A stretch of 10,336 bases of DNA from Methanoregula sp. (GTDB lineage Archaea; Halobacteriota; Methanomicrobia; Methanomicrobiales; Methanospirillaceae), in contig JAQTSH010000041.1 in NCBI GenBank assembly GCA_028711405.1, positions 1-10,336 of the forward strand, read 5' to 3'. Every line of letters begins with the position of its first letter. The first letter of the stretch is position 1. Shown here piece after piece: positions 5,433 to 10,336 of this stretch. The notes beneath the pieces were generated by a model that saw nothing but the letters and a program-made list of their open reading frames with translations, had not been told where the DNA came from and searched no databases. The translations under genes were made by a program, and so were the position numbers.

Positions 5433-5723
5433 TCAGGCTTTCTCTTCTACTTTACGATCAAGCGTGCGCTGCGCGATCTTCAATGCAGGTGTCTGCGGCT
5501 GGTATGCCCCACCGGCAAACTTGTACCCGCACTTTCGGCACTCCCAGATACCAGTACCCTTCCGCTGTAAAGCATCCATATCACATTTCGGGCAGCGGTG
5601 GAATGCACGTGAGATCTTCTCCATCTCGGCAACGCGCTTCCGCACAAATCTTCCGTACCTGCAACCGAAACGCCCTGCACTACCAGTTACTTTTCCCTTT
5701 GCTGTCTTATCTGATTTTGCCAT
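5433..5723 (-). CDS. rpl37ae: 50S ribosomal protein eL43 (L37Ae)
   Basis: The 96-residue zinc ribbon protein of the large ribosomal subunit has metal ligands Cys44/Cys47 (CPKC) and Cys62/Cys65 (CRKC). The basic N-terminal segment with GSAGRFGCRYG is diagnostic of the family. Length is normal. It lies 66 nt after SBDS, and only a weak AGGT precedes the ATG. A TATA-like TTTTTAAGG is centred 24 nt upstream, so it may be transcribed without a leader from its own promoter as well as from the operon. Confidence 0.95.
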   Translation of the reverse strand: MAKSDKTAKGKVTGSAGRFGCRYGRFVRKRVAEMEKISRAFHRCPKCDMDALQRKGTGIWECRKCGYKFAGGAYQPQTPALKIAQRTLDRKVEEKA

Positions 5724-5742
5724 GATAGTTACCTGATGGTTG

Positions 5743-5751
5743 CCTTAAAAA
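5743..5751 (-). promoter_or_regulatory. Possible internal promoter before eL43
   Basis: The minus strand has TTTTTAAGG, centred about 24 nt before the eL43 ATG, in the 66-bp AT-rich SBDS-eL43 gap. The spacing fits an archaeal TATA box with leaderless initiation. No T-rich terminator for SBDS is visible on this strand, so readthrough is also likely. Confidence 0.35.
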
Positions 5752-5789
5752 CTTCCATCGATATGTCTTCTCACATTTGTCTTTTTTAA

Positions 5790-6494
5790 TTAATATACTT
5801 GATTGAGGATCTTCACCAGTCCCTCACCCTTCGAGAGCTTGTTGACCAGATCATAGAAGTCACCTTGTATACCCGCAGGGATCCGGACCACGCAGACCCA
5901 AGAACCATCCTTCAGCCATTCGTCCTTCTCCATCGTAGACGCTGCCGCGATATCCCCATATGCGCGGGCGGCATGGTCTCCCGGGATCTTGATCGCAAGG
6001 CGTAATTCTTCAAACCGGATCGGGAGCAGGGGGCGTAACGCCTTCACGGTCTCTTTGACCAGTTCGTCCACACTCTTGAAAGGATCGATATTAACGCGGG
6101 CTTCCTCCATCGCCATCTCGATCCGGTGGGGGGGATGCGGGTGACCGGTCTGGGGATTGACGGCATTTCGTGCAATAAACGTGATCACTTTCCGGCGTTT
6201 CTCCTCGATCATCTGCCGACGTTGTTCCGCGGTAAGATGTATCTCCCCTTTCTCGATGATCTTCTTTGCCACGGTCGCAAAGTCTGTCGTATGGAAGACC
6301 TTTTCGAGCGATTCATCCGACGCCCGGGTCCCCCGCGACGCATTGCCAAAAACGTTCAATGCAGCAACCACATCTTCGATATTTATGTTCTCACCCTGCC
6401 GTACGCGTGCCGCAAGATTCGGATCGACAAGGATCTCAAACCGCTCGCCAAAACTTTCGAGCCGGGCAACCACGGCATTCTCAAGGGAGATCAT
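5790..6494 (-). CDS. Ribosome maturation factor SBDS family protein
   Basis: The 234-residue protein is the archaeal orthologue of SBDS/Sdo1, which in eukaryotes helps EFL1 release the anti-association factor eIF6 from new large subunits. It has the three-domain length of the family. The N-terminal FYSH domain (about 1-90) includes VFGNASRGTRASDESLEKVF. The central helical domain (about 95-165) has LTAEQRRQMIEEKRRKVITF and PHPPHRIE. The C-terminal ferredoxin-like domain (about 170-234) has GDHAARAYG and DLVNKLSKGEG. It starts 6 nt after psmA with no Shine-Dalgarno sequence, so it is probably translated by coupling to psmA. Confidence 0.93.
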   Translation of the reverse strand: MISLENAVVARLESFGERFEILVDPNLAARVRQGENINIEDVVAALNVFGNASRGTRASDESLEKVFHTTDFATVAKKIIEKGEIHLTAEQRRQMIEEKRRKVITFIARNAVNPQTGHPHPPHRIEMAMEEARVNIDPFKSVDELVKETVKALRPLLPIRFEELRLAIKIPGDHAARAYGDIAAASTMEKDEWLKDGSWVCVVRIPAGIQGDFYDLVNKLSKGEGLVKILNQVY

Positions 6495-6500
6495 GGGAGA

Positions 6501-7223
6501 TCACTGCTTGAACTGTTCTACAAACGAGGCAACTTCGTCTTTGGTCATCTTCCGGAACATCGCGTTCTCGCGCCCAATCACACCGATCTCCACGGTATCG
6601 ACATCGAACTTCCCTTCGGTCGCGGAGTGGAGGGCTTTTAACCCAAGCAGGATCGCATCCTTGATTTCTGCGTCCGGGTTATACTCTTCCTCGAAGACTT
6701 TCATCGCGGCAGGTCTGCCGATACCTATACCTGTTGCCTTGTACTCAAGGAGGGTGCCGGAAGGATCGGTCTCGAACAACCGGCTCTCCCCGTCACTCAC
6801 ACCTGCGATGAGAAGCGCGGTGCCGTAGGGTCGGATGCCGCCGTACTGGGTGAGGGTCTGCATATGGTCGCAGAGTTTCTTTGCGAGCGCCTCCACTTCG
6901 ATCTGTTCATCGTAGGAGACCCGGTTAATCTGGCATTCGACCCGCGCCCGGTCGACAAGTGCCCTTGCATCCCCGACAAGCCCGGAAGAAGCCACGCCGA
7001 TATGGTCATCGATCTTGAAGATTTTCTCGATTGACGAGGCTTCCAGCAGTTTTGAGCTGACCCTCTTGTCAACGATGAGGACGATGCCGTCCTTTGCCTT
7101 GATCCCGACTGCGGTCGTTCCCCGCTTCACTGCCTCACGGGCATATTCTACTTGGTATAGTCGTCCATCAGGCGAAAAAACGGTGATCGCCCGGTCGTAT
7201 CCCATCTGATATTGTGGCTGCAT
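6501..7223 (-). CDS. psmA: 20S proteasome alpha subunit
   Basis: The 240-residue protein forms the outer rings and gate of the archaeal 20S proteasome. The gating N-terminus has Tyr9-Asp10-Arg11 within GYDRAITVFSPDGRLYQVEYA (positions 8-28), the alpha-type signature. Lys67 in SSIEK corresponds to the pocket lysine that accepts the HbYX tail of the PAN ATPase. RPYG and ATGIG lie in the expected core strands. There is no N-terminal catalytic threonine, as expected for alpha. Its ATG abuts the rnp2 stop codon, and the binding site GGAGGA lies within the last codons of rnp2, so the two are translationally coupled. Confidence 0.97.
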   Translation of the reverse strand: MQPQYQMGYDRAITVFSPDGRLYQVEYAREAVKRGTTAVGIKAKDGIVLIVDKRVSSKLLEASSIEKIFKIDDHIGVASSGLVGDARALVDRARVECQINRVSYDEQIEVEALAKKLCDHMQTLTQYGGIRPYGTALLIAGVSDGESRLFETDPSGTLLEYKATGIGIGRPAAMKVFEEEYNPDAEIKDAILLGLKALHSATEGKFDVDTVEIGVIGRENAMFRKMTKDEVASFVEQFKQ

Positions 7224-7733
7224 TTATTTTTCCTCCAGATCCTCTGTTGTCAGAAACAATCGGTGTGTATTTTTAAATCCCTTTTCAATGAGATCAAGGG
7301 ATTGACTGCTCCGGTGGATGATCTCATATGTCCGCGTGTCGAATGAACATTCCTCATTCTTCCCCGGTTCCTGTTCCCTGCTCTGCGGCGTATAGGCGCC
7401 CAGTGCCCGGATGCGGTCACGCAAGCTGTCGATCGTCCCGGAAGCAGCGATGATCCGCAGGGCGATCTGGTGATCGCGGCAGGCAGTGACCGTCGAAAGT
7501 GCAATCGCACATTCCCGTTCGGTCCCCCGTCGGCACCGGAGGATCGCGTACCCCTCTTCAAGAGCAATGACTGCCGGTTGCATCACGGCGACTGTAACAT
7601 CCCCCCATAGTGAGACCGCTGCTTCGTGGATCGCATAATAAAGGGTCTTTCCTTCCACCAGTATCCCGCAGGGCTCGATCCGTACGAGAAGATACCGCCG
7701 TTTCTCGCGGAGCGTGGGGGGACGGACGGTCAT
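7224..7733 (-). CDS. rnp2: Ribonuclease P protein component 2 (Pop5/Rpp14 family)
   Basis: The 169-residue protein is the archaeal Pop5 homologue, which pairs with Rpp30 and binds the catalytic domain of RNase P RNA to mature tRNA 5' ends. It opens with PPTLREKRRYLLVRI, typical of the family, followed by the alpha/beta core with GYAILRCRRG and the helix of the CAIALSTVTAC region. The C-terminal tail (from about residue 115) is charged and seems longer than in minimal homologues. It overlaps rnp3 by 4 nt (ATGA), consistent with 1:1 synthesis of two proteins that form a complex. Confidence 0.9.
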   Translation of the reverse strand: MTVRPPTLREKRRYLLVRIEPCGILVEGKTLYYAIHEAAVSLWGDVTVAVMQPAVIALEEGYAILRCRRGTERECAIALSTVTACRDHQIALRIIAASGTIDSLRDRIRALGAYTPQSREQEPGKNEECSFDTRTYEIIHRSSQSLDLIEKGFKNTHRLFLTTEDLEEK

Positions 7734-8374
7734 GAGATCACCATCACCGCCGTTGGTTTTGGCGCGGTCACCTGCGCGACGCCCAGAAGTGCCTGCCTGA
7801 CATCCTCTTCGTCCATACCTAGGATTGAGCAGAGCCCGGCGAGATCCCTGACGGTGCGCATGCCCAGAACAGAACGGGCACTGGAGGAGATTGTGATTGG
7901 AAATTCAAAGTGATGGTGCAGGTTCAGGATATCGAGGTAGCGGTGGATCGCCTTCTGCCGGGCATGCCCGCGCATAGTGATGAGGGGAGACAGGTCCAGA
8001 TCAATCGCCGTTCCATTGTCTGCAGCGATCTTTCCCGTGACATGGTCAAAGGCATATTTGTCCGCGACGTAGATGTCCCGCAGGATGTGGACACCTGGCA
8101 TGCCACAGACTACACGGTTAAATCCGCTGTCTCGCGCCGGAACAGACACGACCCTGCCCGGTCCTTTTTCCCGTTTGACCTGAGTGTTGACGTCCTTTGC
8201 AGCCGGTGCGGTGATCCGCACACCGCAGAGCACCGTCACATCGCCAATCATGCATGCCGGTGTTTCGTGAGCGACGATGCTGTCAAATCCAAGCGCCCGG
8301 GCTTCGAGCGCCATCCGGCGCACTGATGCTGACCCGTTGGGGCAGGGATACACGCAAGCGTCGGTAATCTGCAT
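7730..8374 (-). CDS. rnp3: Ribonuclease P protein component 3 (Rpp30 family)
   Basis: The 214-residue TIM-barrel-like protein is the Rpp30 partner of Pop5 in archaeal RNase P. Recognisable elements are the N-terminal strand ITDACVYPCPNG, the ALGFDSIVAHE segment, a central stretch with DIYVADKYAFDHVTG, the IDLDLSPL strand and a C-terminal SSARSVLGMRTVRDL. It starts 31 nt after the eL15 stop with no good Shine-Dalgarno sequence. A T6 tract in that gap could cause partial termination and so lower RNase P output relative to the ribosomal protein. Confidence 0.9.
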   Translation of the reverse strand: MQITDACVYPCPNGSASVRRMALEARALGFDSIVAHETPACMIGDVTVLCGVRITAPAAKDVNTQVKREKGPGRVVSVPARDSGFNRVVCGMPGVHILRDIYVADKYAFDHVTGKIAADNGTAIDLDLSPLITMRGHARQKAIHRYLDILNLHHHFEFPITISSSARSVLGMRTVRDLAGLCSILGMDEEDVRQALLGVAQVTAPKPTAVMVIS

Positions 8375-8389
8375 GAAGATACCATTACG

Positions 8390-8395
8390 AAAAAA
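8390..8395 (-). terminator. T6 tract between eL15 and rnp3, possible attenuating terminator
   Basis: After the eL15 stop the minus strand reads CTTATCCTCTTTTTTCG. Such a T-rich tract can terminate archaeal RNA polymerase in part. No stem-loop precedes it. Confidence 0.25.
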
Positions 8396-8405
8396 GAGGA
8401 TAAGA

Positions 8406-8996
8406 TTATTTGCCCTGGTTCGCGTGGGAACGGATGCTCGGACGGGTCTTCTCCGTACCTCTGCCCCGTGTGCCCATACCGCGTCCCCGTCTTCCGGCTG
8501 CTGTCTTGCCTCGTTCCGCGCGCCCGCGGTGAACGGTGTTGCCGATCCATGCGAGCTTGGGGTCGCTCTTGATCACCGGGTGGTGACCGTCAACGAGAAT
8601 GACCTCGAAATATTTCAGCTTCCCGTCCTGCCCGACCCAGTACGAGTTGAGCACTTCCATGTTCGGGTACCTGCGTGAGGCACGCTCTTCAGCGATCCGC
8701 TGCAGGCTCTTGCCCGGCGTGAGCCGGTTCTTACCCATCCGGGCTGAACGGCGGGCACGGACGTACCGTGAACTCCGGCGTCCACCACGGCGGATCTGAA
8801 CGCGGACAACCGCGATACCCTGCTTCGCCTTGTAACCGAGTGAGCGTGCGCGGTCGATACGCGTGGGGTGTTCCAGACGGGTGATGCTCCCTTCCCGGCG
8901 CCATAACTGCATACGGTCCCAGAGGAGTGCCTTGACCTCGCTCTTTTCGGGTCTGTTCCATGCCTCCCTGACGAAGGCATACATTGATTTAACCAT
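8406..8996 (-). CDS. rpl15e: 50S ribosomal protein eL15 (L15e)
   Basis: The 196-residue, strongly basic protein of the large subunit matches archaeal L15e along its length. Landmarks are the N-terminal MVKSMYAFVREAW, RLEHPTRIDRARSLGYKAKQG, the RIAEERASRRYPNMEVLNSYW segment split around residues 105-125, ILVDGHHPVI, and an Arg/Gly-rich tail with RGRGMGTRGRG that threads into rRNA. GAGGTGAT (9009-9002) is a strong binding site 5 nt before the ATG. It is the first gene of the superoperon on this strand, with a promoter and structured leader of its own. Confidence 0.96.
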   Translation of the reverse strand: MVKSMYAFVREAWNRPEKSEVKALLWDRMQLWRREGSITRLEHPTRIDRARSLGYKAKQGIAVVRVQIRRGGRRSSRYVRARRSARMGKNRLTPGKSLQRIAEERASRRYPNMEVLNSYWVGQDGKLKYFEVILVDGHHPVIKSDPKLAWIGNTVHRGRAERGKTAAGRRGRGMGTRGRGTEKTRPSIRSHANQGK

Positions 8997-9001
8997 GTAC
9001 T

Positions 9002-9061
9002 ATCACCTCAAGGTTCAGCCTGATTTTAGGCTACATTCCTTAGAAACGGGACGAATCCCGT
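9002..9061 (-). promoter_or_regulatory. Structured 5' leader of the eL15 mRNA
   Basis: From the predicted start near 9066, the leader folds into ACGGGA-TTCG-TCCCGT (9061-9046), a perfect 6-bp stem with a UUCG loop. The stem-loop AGCCT-AAAATC-AGGCT (9032-9017) follows, and then the Shine-Dalgarno GAGGTGAT. A variant of the first stem, ACGGG-TTCG-TCCCG, recurs at 9134-9121 upstream of the TATA box. Autogenous control by eL15 is possible but only an inference. Confidence 0.4.
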
Positions 9062-9084
9062 ATTCCCATAAACTTGGACCGGGT

Positions 9085-9095
9085 GGGTATTAAAG
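9085..9095 (-). promoter_or_regulatory. TATA-like box of the eL15 superoperon
   Basis: The minus strand reads CTTTAATACCC, sharing TTTAATACCC with the tRNA promoter in this window. It predicts transcription start near 9066 and a leader of about 70 nt. Confidence 0.5.
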
Positions 9096-9135
9096 TACAC
9101 CGGCAGGATGACGGAAGAATCGGGACGAACCCGTC

Positions 9136-9153
9136 AAAAAAAGGGTAGAAAAA
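9136..9153 (-). terminator. T-rich terminator after moaC
   Basis: About 40-55 nt past the moaC stop, the minus strand has TTTTTCT, ACCC and then T7. These are two oligo-T tracts of the type that ends archaeal transcripts, placed just before the eL15 promoter. Confidence 0.5.
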
Positions 9154-9191
9154 CCGTGCCATCCGGTGCGGTCAGACCAAGAGACCGTGTT

Positions 9192-9659
9192 TCATTGACC
9201 TTTTCTCTTCTCCACCACACAAATCTCTTCAATCCGTGTGACCGGGTATTGCCCGTTTGCATCTTTCTCTGCGGACTTCACCATGTCCCAGATGGTCAAC
9301 AGCGCGGTCGAGACCCCGACCAGCGCTTCCATCTCGACGCCAGTCTTGCCGGTTGATTTGACGCGAACGGTTGCGACGATACACCCGTTACCATCGGAAA
9401 AATCGACCGTGATCGCACCGATGGGGATCGCGTGACACATCGGGATGAGACGGGGCGTATCCTTCACGGCGAGCGTTGCCGCGACACGGGCGGTGGCAAG
9501 GACGTTCCCTTTCACCACGGTACCTTCCCGGATGGCAGCGAGGGTTTCGGGGCGCAGGAAGATCTTTCCGCTTGCAACTGCCTCCCGCACCACATCCCTC
9601 TTTGCGCTGATGTCCACCATCTGTGCCCGATCGTCTGCTATGTGGGAAAACTCGACCAT
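9192..9659 (-). CDS. moaC: Cyclic pyranopterin monophosphate synthase MoaC
   Basis: The 155-residue protein catalyses the second step of molybdopterin synthesis, turning the GTP-derived product of MoaA into cyclic pyranopterin monophosphate. In a methanogen the cofactor would serve formylmethanofuran and formate dehydrogenases. The family motifs are intact: MVDIS (14-18), VKGNVLATARVA around Lys50, IPMCHAIP with His76, KTGVEMEAL (105-113), and IWDMVKSAEKD with Asp125 and Lys128. Length is normal. Its ATG abuts the TAA of the upstream dehydratase gene, and AAGGTG lies just before it, so the two are co-transcribed. It has no other molybdopterin gene beside it here. Confidence 0.95.
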   Translation of the reverse strand: MVEFSHIADDRAQMVDISAKRDVVREAVASGKIFLRPETLAAIREGTVVKGNVLATARVAATLAVKDTPRLIPMCHAIPIGAITVDFSDGNGCIVATVRVKSTGKTGVEMEALVGVSTALLTIWDMVKSAEKDANGQYPVTRIEEICVVEKRKGQ

Positions 9660-10336
9660 TTACACACCTTCACTTCTGAATAACTCGGCAGGAATACGGT
9701 CGACAAGGTCGCTTGCGAGCATCCCTTCCCCCCGTTCCTCCGCCACGCGCTCACCGGCTCTACCGGTCACGTACGCTGCGATACACGCCGCCTCGAATGC
9801 GGGGAGATGGCAGAGGATCCCTGCCGTCACACCGGCAAGTACATCCCCGGTTCCTCCGACACTCATCGCGGGATGACCGGTCCGGTTGAACCGTACACGC
9901 GTGTTGTCCGTGATAATATCCACGTGTCCCTTCAAAAGGATGGTGCCAGAAAACCCGGCACTCCGTGCCATCTCCGCCCGCCCGATCGTGTCACCGGGGA
10001 GTTTCTGTCCGGTCATCCGCGCAAACTCTCCCGCGTGGGGAGTGTAAACAGTCTCGTTTGCCGCAACGGGAAGTGGTAGACGGAGGGCATCTGCATCGAA
10101 CACTGCCCGTGTGCAATATGGGGCGACAGCGGTGACGACCGTGTGACTCCCGGTGCCAAGCCCGTTCCCGCAGACAATGACATCCGCCCGCTGTGCCAGT
10201 TCGATCAACCGGTCGATATGCTCCTCCCCAATACGCTGTCCTGAAAGGGGTTCATAGATGAGATCCGGAATTGGCTCGAAGACCGGTGACGCGATCCATA
10301 CAATGTCCGCGCCTGCCCGGAGCGCTCCAAGCCCGG
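9660..10336 (-). CDS. nnrD: ADP/ATP-dependent NAD(P)H-hydrate dehydratase (YjeF C-terminal type), 5' end outside window
   Basis: The visible 224 residues belong to the ribokinase-like domain that repairs hydrated NAD(P)H (NAD(P)HX) using a nucleotide as phosphate donor. The window edge cuts the N-terminus. The open frame continues to base 10334 and begins with GLGALRAGADIVWIA, so an apparent TTG start at 10208 is not the real one. Motifs in order: GNGLGTG (the substrate/nucleotide loop, usually GPGLG), DADALRL, YTPHAGEFARM, the LLKGH strand, RTGHPAMSVGGTGDVLAG with the catalytic Asp, and a C-terminal helical segment with EGMLASDLVDRIP. In many archaea this domain is fused to an N-terminal epimerase domain; whether that holds here is hidden by the edge. 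The stop codon directly touches the moaC ATG. Confidence 0.9.
   Translation of the reverse strand, partial: GLGALRAGADIVWIASPVFEPIPDLIYEPLSGQRIGEEHIDRLIELAQRADVIVCGNGLGTGSHTVVTAVAPYCTRAVFDADALRLPLPVAANETVYTPHAGEFARMTGQKLPGDTIGRAEMARSAGFSGTILLKGHVDIITDNTRVRFNRTGHPAMSVGGTGDVLAGVTAGILCHLPAFEAACIAAYVTGRAGERVAEERGEGMLASDLVDRIPAELFRSEGV

Noticed and set aside
6157..6828. Plus-strand frame of 223 codons across psmA and SBDS
   Set aside because: It is a shadow of two certain minus-strand genes, Ser/Arg-rich with no domain character.
9445..9876. Plus-strand frame opposite moaC and the dehydratase gene
   Set aside because: Both minus-strand genes carry complete family motifs; the opposite frame is a Ser/Ala/Thr-rich artefact.
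1..10336. CRISPR array, insertion sequence or intact defence system
   Set aside because: No regularly spaced repeats, transposase or effector gene is visible; the only mobile trace is the hicA relic.

Overview
The window comes from a methanogen-like euryarchaeon, most plausibly of the Methanomicrobiales (the order is an inference from protein style, not something a search here has confirmed). The evidence is a set of archaea-specific informational genes: ribosomal proteins eL15 and eL43, RNA polymerase subunit P, 20S proteasome alpha, prefoldin beta, RNase P proteins of the Pop5 and Rpp30 families, SBDS and KEOPS Pcc1. A tRNA-Tyr with an archaeal-type intron and TATA-box promoters with few leader sequences agree.

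Left part (1-3460). A predicted secreted lipoprotein (71-703, +) is followed by a non-coding stretch with two well-formed stem-loops. A small tRNA cluster on the minus strand follows: tRNA-Tyr(GTA) with a 32-nt intron, then tRNA-Asp(GTC) 18 nt downstream. Divergent from it is leuA (1248-2771, +), a 2-isopropylmalate/citramalate synthase family enzyme, apparently read from a leaderless transcript. It converges, with a 10-nt gap, on a minus-strand HD-domain hydrolase carrying the full HDxxED and metal-ligand set of MESH1/SpoT hydrolases (2782-3357).

Middle part (about 3360-4275) is nearly gene-free. It holds one short unrecognised open frame (3580-3729, -), a purine-biased hairpin-bearing block that may be a dispersed repeat (3786-3940), and a symmetric A6/T6-flanked hairpin that can end the prefoldin transcript.

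Right part (4276-9000, all minus strand) is the conserved archaeal translation/RNA-processing/proteasome superoperon. In order of transcription it runs eL15, rnp3, rnp2, psmA, SBDS, eL43, rpoP, pcc1, pfdB. Spacing is very tight from rnp3 to SBDS: a 4-nt overlap, an abutting stop/start and a 6-nt gap. Two things depart from the usual layout. The exosome cassette (rrp4-rrp41-rrp42) often found between SBDS and eL43 is missing, leaving 66 bp. The pcc1-pfdB junction is opened by a 335-bp insert holding a frameshifted, catalytically dead relic of a HicA toxin gene on the opposite strand. eL15 has a structured leader with a stem-loop that is duplicated upstream of its TATA box.

Upstream of eL15 and in the same orientation is a separate pair, an NAD(P)H-hydrate dehydratase (cut by the right edge) and moaC, joined by an abutting TAA/ATG. 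It ends in T-rich tracts before the eL15 promoter.
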